Positions 53,790-64,000 of a stretch of 64,000 bases of DNA are shown here, in pieces. This stretch comes from Edaphobacter lichenicola (GTDB lineage: Bacteria > Acidobacteriota > Terriglobia > Terriglobales > Acidobacteriaceae): contig NZ_CP073696.1 in the NCBI RefSeq assembly GCF_025264645.1, forward strand, positions 3,224,001 through 3,288,000, given 5' to 3'. The translations under genes were made by a program, and so were the position numbers. Each line of letters begins with the position of its first letter. Positions within the stretch are counted from its first letter, which is position 1. The notes below the pieces were generated by a model. It did no database searches, had not been told where the DNA came from, and saw only the letters and a program-made list of their open reading frames with translations.

Positions 53790-54515
53790 TTAGGTGGTGA
53801 GGCGGAAGAGTGCTCGCTTGGTTGCGCTGCGGTAGGAGTCGGTGTCTCCTACCTTTTCGACGGAGGTGTAGCCGGCGGATCTTAGGAACTGTTCGATCCA
53901 GGCGTGGGGGTCTGGTCCCATGTCCGGGAGGCTCTTGGCCCAGGTGTTGTTGGTCTCATCGCTCTGGCCCATGTCGAAGATCAAGACCTTGCCAACCTTT
54001 AGACGAAGGGCGGCCATGATCTCTCGTGCGTAGTCGACGCCCTGGTTGTACATGATGTGATGCAGGACGGATTGGAACAGCACGAGGTCCGATACAGGCA
54101 GGCGTGAGATGAGAGCGGGCGAGATGTCGGCGTAGATGAACCCTGCGCCTTTGACGCCGTTGAGCAGAACGGAGGCGTGAGCGAGAGAGAGACGGCGCAC
54201 GTCACCATCGACTCCGAGGGAAAGACAACCACACACGGACGCAGCTTTTTCGACGAAGAATCCCTCCGCACAGCCGATGTCGAGCATGGTAACGGCCTTG
54301 CTGGCGTTTATTTCGCTTTCGATGATGGCCCAGCGATCGGCACAGGAGCGCTCACCCTCGCTGACCTGGGTTTCGCCGATTCGAACGGGATGATATGGAT
54401 CGAAGCTTGCCGAGATGCTGTGTACTGCCCGGCGGTAGACGAAACCCGCTACTGGCCCGAATGATTCCCCGATGTTGAGAGCTTCATGTTTGGAAGATTG
54501 GTCGATACATTGCAT
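53790..54515 (-). CDS. Class I SAM-dependent methyltransferase
   Basis: 241 residues with motif [17 protein letters not shown], acidic strand-2 residue in LSLGVDGD, motif II region GFIYADISP and motif [18 protein letters not shown]. Substrate unknown, perhaps a sugar or surface glycolipid given the neighbours. AGGAG seven nt before ATG 54515 fixes the start, which lies inside the end of the upstream kinase gene (32-nt overlap), so expression is coupled. It ends 25 nt before the glmS remnant, within the proposed insert. Confidence 0.85.
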   Translation of the reverse strand: MQCIDQSSKHEALNIGESFGPVAGFVYRRAVHSISASFDPYHPVRIGETQVSEGERSCADRWAIIESEINASKAVTMLDIGCAEGFFVEKAASVCGCLSLGVDGDVRRLSLAHASVLLNGVKGAGFIYADISPALISRLPVSDLVLFQSVLHHIMYNQGVDYAREIMAALRLKVGKVLIFDMGQSDETNNTWAKSLPDMGPDPHAWIEQFLRSAGYTSVEKVGDTDSYRSATKRALFRLTT

Positions 54516-55692
54516 TAATAAACTCCTGATCCTGGTTGTCTTTGTTGAACATCAACGTGCTCATCCATAACAGGACGGCCACCCCTTTGACATCATCCTG
54601 CGTGAGCGAGAAGGCTGTGCGAACGGTTTCGGTGTATTCGTGAAGCCAGGGATAGCGCCAGTTTTCCTTTGGCCGCCAGATGTCGGAGAGAAGATCGGAG
54701 AGGTAAACTCGATCGGCCCACATCGCATAGCTCATAAAACCCAGGGTCAGGGCGTCGAAGCCAAGGCTGCCGAGTTCTCTGGAACGGTCCCAGTCGACGA
54801 CTCCGCTTACCTGATCGTTTTGAAGGAGGAGATTGTCGGCCCAGTAGTCTCCGTGAACGGGAACGACGGGCAGATTTGATCGGTCCCAGCTGCTCAGGTA
54901 CTCGCAAGCTCCCGGAATCTTTGCGACGTGAGGGTGATTCTGGAGAAAGTTCAGCGTGGTTGCGATCATCGCCTGATCGCCGCCGCCTCGTCTCACAGGG
55001 CTGGTCGAGAAGATCTGCAGGAGCGGGCCAAGACCCGTCATGATAACGTTCTGGAGCTCGGTTTCGGTCAGCTTTTTGATGCGGACCGGGGTGCCGGGAA
55101 GGCGAGAGACGATCATACGATCGACGCCCTTGAGGATGATCTCCGGCGCGAGCGAACCAAGCACCTTGCGGCCAAGGCCGATGCCGTGGAACTGGTGTTC
55201 GATGGAACGCCGGTACTGGGGAAGATTGGTCGCATAGGCCACGACATCCTGATGATTGAGCTGGCCAAAACAGACAAACAGTCCGGAGTTCGCAAGGATG
55301 ACGCGGACCTCAGATGCCGGGTCGAGCCGGAAGAAGTCAGTAACCTGGTTCAGCTTCCCCTTGAGGACGAACGCGGGGATTCCGTGGACGAGCGAGTCGC
55401 GGACTGCCTTCGATGTGGCGGGTTGGGCGAGGCGGAGTTCTCCGCGGATGCTGCGGCCGCAAGGAATAAAGACCGTGGAATCTCGATAGACAGCCGGGGA
55501 GATGGCCCCGAGGACGGTGTGCAAGACTGCCATTGGGCGAGATTGACACTTCTCAAGGGCAGACCGCTGCTCTACCATCCGCCCCAACATGCCCAGCATC
55601 TGCCATCGCTCGCTTGCGCCTATAAAAGCGGGGTCGCTTACGACAGGGACATCCCTTACGGCACCTACGCCTAATACGCCCGTTACGCCCAT
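54484..55692 (-). CDS. Aminoglycoside-phosphotransferase-fold kinase
   Basis: 402 residues. The C-terminal two thirds hold the APH-type kinase core: catalytic loop VPVHGDYWADNLLLQ and metal-binding GVVDWDRSRELG. The N-terminal 130 residues have no recognised motif (FIPCGRSIRGELRLA). Such kinases phosphorylate small molecules or sugars; substrate unknown. GAGGGGG seven nt before ATG 55692 supports the start. It overlaps the methyltransferase gene by 32 nt, making a two-gene unit inserted beside glmS. Confidence 0.82.
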   Translation of the reverse strand: MGVTGVLGVGAVRDVPVVSDPAFIGASERWQMLGMLGRMVEQRSALEKCQSRPMAVLHTVLGAISPAVYRDSTVFIPCGRSIRGELRLAQPATSKAVRDSLVHGIPAFVLKGKLNQVTDFFRLDPASEVRVILANSGLFVCFGQLNHQDVVAYATNLPQYRRSIEHQFHGIGLGRKVLGSLAPEIILKGVDRMIVSRLPGTPVRIKKLTETELQNVIMTGLGPLLQIFSTSPVRRGGGDQAMIATTLNFLQNHPHVAKIPGACEYLSSWDRSNLPVVPVHGDYWADNLLLQNDQVSGVVDWDRSRELGSLGFDALTLGFMSYAMWADRVYLSDLLSDIWRPKENWRYPWLHEYTETVRTAFSLTQDDVKGVAVLLWMSTLMFNKDNQDQEFINAMYRPIFQT

Positions 55693-56052
55693 CGGAAAAC
55701 CCCCTCTGCTGTAGCTGTTCCGAAGTCAACGAGTGCGTTGACCACTCTTTTGGGGAGGGGGCCAGAATAATCGATTGTTAATGGATTGTGAAGGTTTTAT
55801 TAATTTTTAAATAAGAAAGGTTGGGACCTGATAGGCATTTCTGGGCCAGCGGCTCCCTGTTCTCTATGAGTTGCGCTGTTTATGGCGTTGACACGTGGAA
55901 GGGTTGGCAGTTCGAATACCGCATCAGGCAGTACGAATCGACCATTCACGGACTGAGGCTTCGTCGGCTTCGTCAGCAGGCGGCGGAAGACGAGACGACG
56001 AATGGATTCGCCGACACTCTCTCACAATCACCACTACCGCGTTCGATCCGAA
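55693..56052. other. Gap between kinase gene and glmS
   Basis: About 360 nt. The part near 55730-55810 is AT-rich and probably holds the kinase promoter. Short open frames on the plus strand have no ribosome site and resemble no protein I know. A tRNA-like TTCGAAT at about 55912 does not fold as a T-arm. Confidence 0.4.
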
Positions 56053-58143
<2,091 letters not shown>

Positions 58144-58226
58144 GTGTTGAGTTTAGATGGGCAAGGGCTATTTTGCGCGAGTGGCCGCATAAGACTTTTG
58201 GGTGACGGTACCGGCATGGGACAGCG

Positions 58227-58964
58227 TTAGAGCTCGACGGGCTGTCTGGTGAAGATGCCATCGACCTGGAGAAGCCTGCCGGTGCTCGTATCGCGGAAGG
58301 ATGGTTCGAGGTCCCAAAGGTCGAAGCCCCTTGCCTTCATAGCGGCAGACATCTGCGGAAGAAGCTGTTCGCCCTCATAGAGGGGAAGGAGGGACATCTC
58401 AAGCTGCACGGCAGATGTCTGAGTGAGCGTATGAGCGGCCCCGCTGAGAACCTGGGGCTCGTAGCCCTGGACGTCGAGCTTGAGGAAGATTTTGCAGGAC
58501 TCAGCGTCCTCGGGGAGTACATCGTCGAGGCGACGCACAGGGACCATCTCTCTCTGGATGTACTGCGATTCCGGAGCGGCGGAGAGGTGGGAGTCCAACA
58601 TGGGGAGGATGGAGCTGGAAAAAGAGTTGGCGGCGATGTTGATCTCGACTTCGCCGGAGACGGCACCGAGAGCCATGCGATCCGCGACGGTCCAGAACGG
58701 ATCGGAGGCAGCAGCTTTGAGAAGCTCTCGATGCGCTGCGCTGGAGGGTTCAAACGAGAGGATGCTGCCCTGATAGCCGTGAGCGCGGCAGAGCGTCGCG
58801 AACTGTCCCGCGTTGGCACCCACGTCGATGAGGAGGTCGATTCCCAGAAGCGAGAAAAGTTTGCTATACCGCAGCTTTTGCGAGCTGTAGACGCTCGTCT
58901 TCCGGATCTGGTAACCGGTCGCTTCTACTGCGGAGCGGACTGAGTGACTTAAGGACTGCGTCAT
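58227..58964 (-). CDS. FkbM-family methyltransferase
   Basis: 245 residues. FkbM-type motifs: motif I LLIDVGANAGQFATLCRAHG, SILSFEPSSAAHRELLKAA, VRRLDDVLPED and KIFLKLDVQGYEPQVLSGA. Members often O-methylate sugars of surface polysaccharides or lipids. ATG 58964 with GAGG upstream is preferred to a frame opening at 59045. It follows an O-antigen-polymerase-like gene on the same strand, so a surface-glycan role is plausible. Confidence 0.88.
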   Translation of the reverse strand: MTQSLSHSVRSAVEATGYQIRKTSVYSSQKLRYSKLFSLLGIDLLIDVGANAGQFATLCRAHGYQGSILSFEPSSAAHRELLKAAASDPFWTVADRMALGAVSGEVEINIAANSFSSSILPMLDSHLSAAPESQYIQREMVPVRRLDDVLPEDAESCKIFLKLDVQGYEPQVLSGAAHTLTQTSAVQLEMSLLPLYEGEQLLPQMSAAMKARGFDLWDLEPSFRDTSTGRLLQVDGIFTRQPVEL

Positions 58965-59079
58965 GATGTTGAGGCCTCGAGGAGCTGTTGAGAGAGCTGG
59001 ACAACGCGAGGTTCTGTGGCGCTGCTGTCTTGGTCGATAGGTCAACAGGTCGGATAGGTTGACGAACGCGTGGAATGAT

Positions 59080-60393
59080 TCAACCAGTGGCGTCTGACTC
59101 TTGAAGTTGGGGAACGCTCATTGCAAGAAGCGGAGAATGATCGGTTGTGGTGTTGGGAGATAAGTTTGTAAATGGCAGAGCTGCGAATGCTGCCACGACG
59201 CACCAAAAACAGAAGCCAGCTGGCTCGGCCTGAAGCTCACCACCAATTCCATTGAGAAACAGTGCGGCAAGGAATAACCCAACGATGGCGAAGCCCGTCT
59301 TCCCGGGCCGGCTGAGGTACACCTTCAGCACCATCCAACCTAGAACGGCCCAAATCAACAGGAAGGCAACGAGACTCAAAATACCGCCGCCAGCATATAT
59401 CTCCACAAACGCTGAGTGAGCGGTGCCCAGCTCCGCATTAACCTCGGGCCCATAGATTCTGGAGGCCGCGAAGTATCCCAATCCAAACCATGGTCCTTTG
59501 GCAACGGTTATTTCGATCAAGTGGGACCAGAGTTCAGCACGTCCGCTAATGGTCAAGAGGTCCTCGACCTTACGTTGCTCATTCAAAATCGTGATGAGTG
59601 TGTTCCCTACAAAAGGCACGGCCAAGAGAGTCAGCGTGGCAATCTTTCGAAGCACGGGTATTGCCGGTCGCCTGAGAACAGCAAGAATTAGAAATACGAA
59701 CAAGAGTACGTAGCTTGTACGCATCAACGACAAGACAAGGACACTGCCAAAGATGAAAGCCCAAAAGGTGAACTTCATTCGAGGCAGATCGCTCTTGAGG
59801 GTCAGCAAGAGAATCAGGCCGATGATGGAGACGCAGCCAGTTTGTGCAATCAGGTCGCCTCGAAAACGCGGCTCTCCCAATTCGGATTGGACGAAGACTA
59901 GTTCAGGCATTAGAAATGCAGCTGCTATGTCCGCGATCGTCAAAATACCGCATCCAAGAAACAGATTGTTCAGCGTCTCCACGATGCCGAACCTGCCTGT
60001 AAAGCGCAGGATGAATGCGACCGTTACGCTGAGTTGATACACTTTGAACGCCGAAAGACCCGGCGACTCGGAGAAAAATACTGACACTCCCAACAGACTG
60101 ATCAGGAGGATGCTGAGCGTCTGCAGACTCGAAGTGCGGGACCGATCGGCTGCTTCGGCTCTGGTTTGATACGACGTGTCGAAGAATAATAAGCAACCTG
60201 CGACTCCCCACACGATCACCTGCAGCAGGATGGCCCAGTCCAGCGTGTAAGACAAGGAGTCCGTGGCGTCTCGTAGCCGAAACTTCGGTGGCCCTGAAAG
60301 AAGGAGAAAAAATAAGATTCTGTAAGTGAACGTAGGGCGGCTTAGACGCGAGGCACTGTCAAAGATGTCTGGTGATGAGATCCTCTGTACCAT
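59080..60393 (-). CDS. O-antigen ligase/polymerase-like membrane protein (Wzy/WaaL type)
   Basis: About 437 residues with ten or more membrane helices and a large periplasmic loop. The loop has GRAELWSHLIEITVAKGPWF then GLGYFAASRIYG and TAHSAFVEIYAGGGILSL, the pattern of the O-antigen ligase/Wzy_C family. It probably polymerises or ligates a surface polysaccharide. The frame is open to 60507, but the added residues are Arg-rich and unlike a membrane protein start; neither start has a clear ribosome site. Confidence 0.78.
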   Translation of the reverse strand: MVQRISSPDIFDSASRLSRPTFTYRILFFLLLSGPPKFRLRDATDSLSYTLDWAILLQVIVWGVAGCLLFFDTSYQTRAEAADRSRTSSLQTLSILLISLLGVSVFFSESPGLSAFKVYQLSVTVAFILRFTGRFGIVETLNNLFLGCGILTIADIAAAFLMPELVFVQSELGEPRFRGDLIAQTGCVSIIGLILLLTLKSDLPRMKFTFWAFIFGSVLVLSLMRTSYVLLFVFLILAVLRRPAIPVLRKIATLTLLAVPFVGNTLITILNEQRKVEDLLTISGRAELWSHLIEITVAKGPWFGLGYFAASRIYGPEVNAELGTAHSAFVEIYAGGGILSLVAFLLIWAVLGWMVLKVYLSRPGKTGFAIVGLFLAALFLNGIGGELQAEPAGFCFWCVVAAFAALPFTNLSPNTTTDHSPLLAMSVPQLQESDATG

Positions 60394-60728
60394 CAGATTG
60401 ACGGGGCATCCTGTCGGGTTAGGAGCATGATGCCGAACCTCCGATACCACTACCCTACGTCTGCACCTAGGCTGTTTTGTCAGAATGTTGTCAACGATTT
60501 GCAACATTTATTCGGATTATTTTGGTCGCTCGACGCAGCATAAGGGGAAAACGTCGGAGTTTGGTGCTGTGGTGGTACGAGTGCGAAAGACTGAGGTTCA
60601 GCTGGACTCGCTCTCATCGCCGAGGTTCAGGGGCAATCGGCGGGAAAGAATAACGTTTCACTTTGAATTTACGGGGCCCTGCAGTGGCCGGTGTACCGTA
60701 AAGGCGTAGCGTTCTGCGACAGGGTGCT

Positions 60729-61928
60729 GTGAACATACTTGTTATCAATAGCGGGTCTTCGTCGATCAAATTTTCTCTGTTCAAAACAGGAGAGGGCGAG
60801 CCTCGATCGCTGTTTGAGGGCGAGGTTACCGGTATCGGTGGAGAGAAGGCCGCGTTCAAGTTCCGCGACGCGGAAGGGCGAAATCTAGACGGCGAGCATG
60901 CGGAGGTCAACGTGAAGACGCCCGTCGATGCGATCGCTCTGGTGGTCCATGCCGTGAGCAAGCCAGAGCTGCCGAAGGTAGAAGCTGTCGGATACCGGGT
61001 CGTGCATCCTGGCCCGAAGCTTGACCGACATCAGCGCATCACCGACGCCGTGCTGAAGGATCTGGAGGACGCAGTTGTCTTTGCACCACTGCACGATCCG
61101 GCAGTGATCGAAGTCATCAAAGAGATGATGGCGAAGTTTCCGGACGTACATCACTATGCGTGTTTCGACACGGTGTTTCATCAGACGATGCCGGAGACGG
61201 CGACAACATATCCACTCCCCATGAAGTACCGAGACCAGGGCGTGCGCCGATACGGATTTCATGGGCTGAGCTGCGAATCGATTGTGCGGCAGTTGCAGGT
61301 GGAAAAGACAACTCTGTTTCCGAAGCGGATGGTGATTGCACACCTCGGAAGCGGGTGCAGCGTCACGGCCCTTCTCGATGGGCTCTCCGTCGATACGACG
61401 ATGGGGCTGACACCGACGGGTGGTGTCGTCATGGGCACGCGGCCGGGAGATCTTGACCCTGGGCTGATGCTCTATCTGCTGCGGCAGATGCAAGGGGATC
61501 CGATTCCGGCGTTAGAAAAGATGCTGAATCATGATGCGGGCATGGTGGCGCTCTCCGGACTGCCAAACGACATGAAGACAGTTCGAGAAGCGGCCGCTAA
61601 AGGCGACCCGCGAGCAAATCTCGCGGTGGAGATCTTTACGCGCAGTGTGAAGAAAGCGATTGGAAGCTTCATCGCCCTGTTGGGTGGCCTCGACGCAGTG
61701 GTGTTTGCCGGGGGAATCGGGGAACACGACACAAAATCGCGGGAAGAGATTCTGAGCGGGTTGGGCAGTTTTGGAATTTCGATTAATTCTGAGTTGAATA
61801 CTGCCAAAGGCAATGCGTTACGGCGACTCAGCGCATCTCAGTCACTAACGGCGGTACTCGTCGTTCCGGCAAAAGAAGATTGGATGATCGCAGTCCATGT
61901 CGAACGCATGGCTCGATCGAATGAGTAG
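60729..61928 (+). CDS. ackA: Acetate kinase
   Basis: 399 residues, normal length. NILVINSGSSSIKFSLF is the phosphate-binding start, CFDTVFHQTMP and RRYGFHGLSCESI are acetate-kinase signatures, followed by AHLGSGCSV, TPTGGVVMGTRPGDLDPG and VFAGGIGEHD. It converts acetyl-phosphate and ADP to acetate and ATP. The start is GTG 60729 with AGGG close by. The phosphoketolase gene follows after 48 nt, so the two form an acetyl-phosphate-to-ATP module. Confidence 0.96.
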   Translation: MNILVINSGSSSIKFSLFKTGEGEPRSLFEGEVTGIGGEKAAFKFRDAEGRNLDGEHAEVNVKTPVDAIALVVHAVSKPELPKVEAVGYRVVHPGPKLDRHQRITDAVLKDLEDAVVFAPLHDPAVIEVIKEMMAKFPDVHHYACFDTVFHQTMPETATTYPLPMKYRDQGVRRYGFHGLSCESIVRQLQVEKTTLFPKRMVIAHLGSGCSVTALLDGLSVDTTMGLTPTGGVVMGTRPGDLDPGLMLYLLRQMQGDPIPALEKMLNHDAGMVALSGLPNDMKTVREAAAKGDPRANLAVEIFTRSVKKAIGSFIALLGGLDAVVFAGGIGEHDTKSREEILSGLGSFGISINSELNTAKGNALRRLSASQSLTAVLVVPAKEDWMIAVHVERMARSNE

Positions 61929-61976
61929 CTTCAGATCTTCAACGATAGTTTTGTGATCTGTACGGAGGAACATTCT

Positions 61977-64000
61977 ATGAGCAGCGCAGCTACTAAGAAA
62001 TCACCCGACACCACCAATCAGAGTAACCAGCCACTGGCGGCCGAGGAACTGCGCAAGATAGACGCTTACTGGCGAGCTTGCAACTACCTTTGCGTGGGGA
62101 TGTTGTACTTGCGCGCCAATCCTCTGCTGCGTGAGCCGCTGAAGCCGGAGCACATCAAGAACCGCCTGCTCGGACATTGGGGATCGGACCCTGGGCAGAC
62201 GTTCACCTGGGTGCACTTGAACCGCTTGATCAAGAAATACGACCTGGATCTGATCTATCTTTCCGGGCCAGGGCATGGGGCGCCTGCTACTTTGTCGAAT
62301 AGTTATCTTGAGGGCGTTTATTCGGAGGTCTATCCGGATAAGAGTGAAGATATTGTGGGGATGCAGAAGTTCTTCAAGCAGTTTTCGTTTCCGGGTGGAA
62401 TTGGGAGTCACTGCACGCCGGAGACGCCGGGCTCGATCCATGAGGGCGGCGAGCTTGGGTATAGCTTGTCACATGGATTTGGCGCGGCTTTCGATAATCC
62501 TGATCTGATCGTGACGGTAGTGGTGGGAGATGGTGAAGCGGAGACGGGGCCGATGGCTACTTCGTGGCACTCGAACAAGTTTCTTAATCCGGTGCGTGAT
62601 GGAGCGGTGCTACCAATACTGCACCTGAACGGTTACAAAATTGCGAATCCTACGGTGTTGGCGCGTATTACTCCGGAAGAGTTGGAGTGGATGTTCAAAG
62701 GGTATGGATGGACTCCTTACTTTGTCGAGGGAGACGACCCGGCAACGATGCATCAACTGATGGCGAAGGTGATGGAGGATTGCGTGAAGGAGATTCGCGC
62801 GATTCAGCAGAAGGCCCGGAGTGCGCCAGCGGGAACGGAGCCGGAGCGGCCACGGTGGCCGATGATTGTACTGCGATCGCCGAAGGGATGGACGTGTCCG
62901 AAGGAGATTGATGGGCACAAGCTGGAGGGGTCGTGGCGCGCGCACCAGATGCCGATTCTTGATCCGGTGACGAATCCGAAGCACTTGAAGCTGGTTGAGA
63001 AGTGGATGCGGAGCTATAAGCCTGAGGAGCTGTTTGATGAGTCGGGCAAGTTGATTGCTGAGCTGAGAGAGATGGCGCCGGTGGGTCAGCGGAGGATTAC
63101 TGCGAATCCACATGCGAATGGCGGGCTGCTGCGCAAGCCGATGGAGCTGCCGGACTTTCGCGACTATGCGGTGAAGGTCACGAAGCCGGGACAGATCGAG
63201 GTTTCACCAACCGATGTCTTGGCGCACTTTCTGCGCGATGCGATGCGTATGAACATGACGAGCTTCCGTGTGTTCGGTCCGGATGAGACAGCTTCGAATA
63301 AGTTGCAAGCTATCTACGAAGGCAGCCACGGGAAGACTTGGATGGCGAAGCTGCTGCCCGAGGATGCTGATGGTGGGGATCTGGCTCGTGATGGCCGGGT
63401 GATGGAGATTCTCAGCGAGCACACGCTCGAAGGATGGTTTGAAGGCTATGTGCTGACCGGGAGACATGGGTTCTTTTCTACCTACGAATCGTTCGTGCAC
63501 ATCATCGACTCCATGTTCAACCAGCATGCGAAGTGGCTAGAGAAGAGCAAGCTTGAGTTGCGATGGAGAGCGCCAATCTCGTCGATTAATTTGCTGATCA
63601 CGTCGCTGGTCTGGCGACAAGACCATAACGGATTTACGCATCAGGATCCTGGGTTTCTCGATGTCGTGACGAATAAGAGCCCGGAGGTGACGCGGATTTA
63701 TCTACCGCCGGATGCGAACTGCCTGCTGAGCGTTGGGGATCACTGCCTGCGAAGCTCGAACTATGTGAATGTGATCGTTGCGGATAAAGCTCCACATATG
63801 CAGTATCTCGATATGGATGCCGCGGTGATACATTGCACGAAGGGGATCGGGATATGGGATTTCGCGAGCAATGATGCGGGTGACGAGCCGGATGTTGTGA
63901 TGGCCTGCGCGGGAGACATTCCGACTGAAGAGGCACTGGCGGCCGTGGCGATTCTGCGAGAGCGGTGCGCGGATCTGAAGATTCGATTTGTGAATGTGGT
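61977..64000 (+). CDS. xfp: Phosphoketolase (xylulose-5-P/fructose-6-P), 3' end beyond window
   Basis: The frame runs 674 codons to the edge; the family is about 790-820 residues. [53 protein letters not shown] and [12 protein letters not shown] are thiamine-diphosphate phosphoketolase hallmarks. It splits xylulose-5-P or fructose-6-P to acetyl-phosphate plus glyceraldehyde-3-P or erythrose-4-P. GGAGG lies eight nt before ATG 61977. Acetate kinase upstream would use the acetyl-phosphate. Confidence 0.95.
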   Translation, partial: MSSAATKKSPDTTNQSNQPLAAEELRKIDAYWRACNYLCVGMLYLRANPLLREPLKPEHIKNRLLGHWGSDPGQTFTWVHLNRLIKKYDLDLIYLSGPGHGAPATLSNSYLEGVYSEVYPDKSEDIVGMQKFFKQFSFPGGIGSHCTPETPGSIHEGGELGYSLSHGFGAAFDNPDLIVTVVVGDGEAETGPMATSWHSNKFLNPVRDGAVLPILHLNGYKIANPTVLARITPEELEWMFKGYGWTPYFVEGDDPATMHQLMAKVMEDCVKEIRAIQQKARSAPAGTEPERPRWPMIVLRSPKGWTCPKEIDGHKLEGSWRAHQMPILDPVTNPKHLKLVEKWMRSYKPEELFDESGKLIAELREMAPVGQRRITANPHANGGLLRKPMELPDFRDYAVKVTKPGQIEVSPTDVLAHFLRDAMRMNMTSFRVFGPDETASNKLQAIYEGSHGKTWMAKLLPEDADGGDLARDGRVMEILSEHTLEGWFEGYVLTGRHGFFSTYESFVHIIDSMFNQHAKWLEKSKLELRWRAPISSINLLITSLVWRQDHNGFTHQDPGFLDVVTNKSPEVTRIYLPPDANCLLSVGDHCLRSSNYVNVIVADKAPHMQYLDMDAAVIHCTKGIGIWDFASNDAGDEPDVVMACAGDIPTEEALAAVAILRERCADLKIRFVNV

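Noticed and set aside
55895..55930. TTCGAAT near the glmS insert as a possible tRNA attachment-site remnant
   Set aside because: The five-bp T-stem cannot form and no other tRNA parts are visible.

Overview
The window looks like a chromosome segment of a heterotrophic soil Acidobacteriota, probably order Terriglobales (Granulicella, Terriglobus or Edaphobacter type). This is inferred from three very large Oar-like TonB-dependent receptors with N-terminal carboxypeptidase-regulatory domains, many secreted glycosidases, YXWGXW-type secreted proteins, moderately high GC and scattered small repeats. No rRNA, tRNA, transposase, phage gene or CRISPR array was seen. Function assignments rest on motifs read by eye, not on searches.

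Layout. 0-3.7 kb: a PQQ-dependent dehydrogenase with two tandem cytochrome c domains (cut by the left edge) downstream of a multicopper oxidase. 4.1-23.8 kb: a glycan-utilisation locus with an Oar/TonB receptor, two tandem GH39-like enzymes, GH125 alpha-mannosidase, GH92 alpha-mannosidase, GH18 endoglycosidase-like protein, N-acetylglucosamine-kinase-like protein, CutC, a second receptor and a DeoR regulator. The enzyme set fits stepwise dismantling of high-mannose or plant-type N-glycans. 23.8-33.6 kb: Ser/Thr kinase with TPRs, HtrA protease, a large secreted repeat protein, a DUF4410-like protein, a ribosome hibernation factor and a 59-residue gene. 33.6-39.8 kb: interspersed repeats, a YXWGXW protein, a carboxypeptidase-regulatory-domain protein, a STAS protein and a secreted S9 peptidase. 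40-45.7 kb: a third receptor divergent from a KdpDE-like two-component pair. 46.1-50.3 kb: an EmrAB/TolC-type tripartite efflux operon.

50.3-56.1 kb is the accessory part. A repeat runs into a truncated HAD phosphatase gene. Next is a tightly coupled three-gene operon of unknown function: a TIGR04255-family protein, a putative membrane-anchored XRE-type HTH protein and a protein with a SHDCDL motif. It is preceded by two tandem 18-bp operator-like repeats. Directly beside it lies a 5'-truncated copy of the 3' end of glmS. A kinase/methyltransferase pair separates this copy from intact glmS, which suggests that the end of glmS is an insertion hotspot. The three-gene operon is my best candidate for an undescribed system. 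56-64 kb: glmS with two repeat-like in-frame inserts, an FkbM methyltransferase, an O-antigen ligase/polymerase-like protein, then acetate kinase and phosphoketolase (cut by the right edge).

A non-genic signal stands out. Three arrays (7.90-7.95, 33.77-33.82, 50.58-50.64 kb) carry GTGGT/ACCAC motifs about every 10-11 bp, once per helical turn. A 24-bp near-palindrome recurs four times between 33.9 and 50.5 kb.
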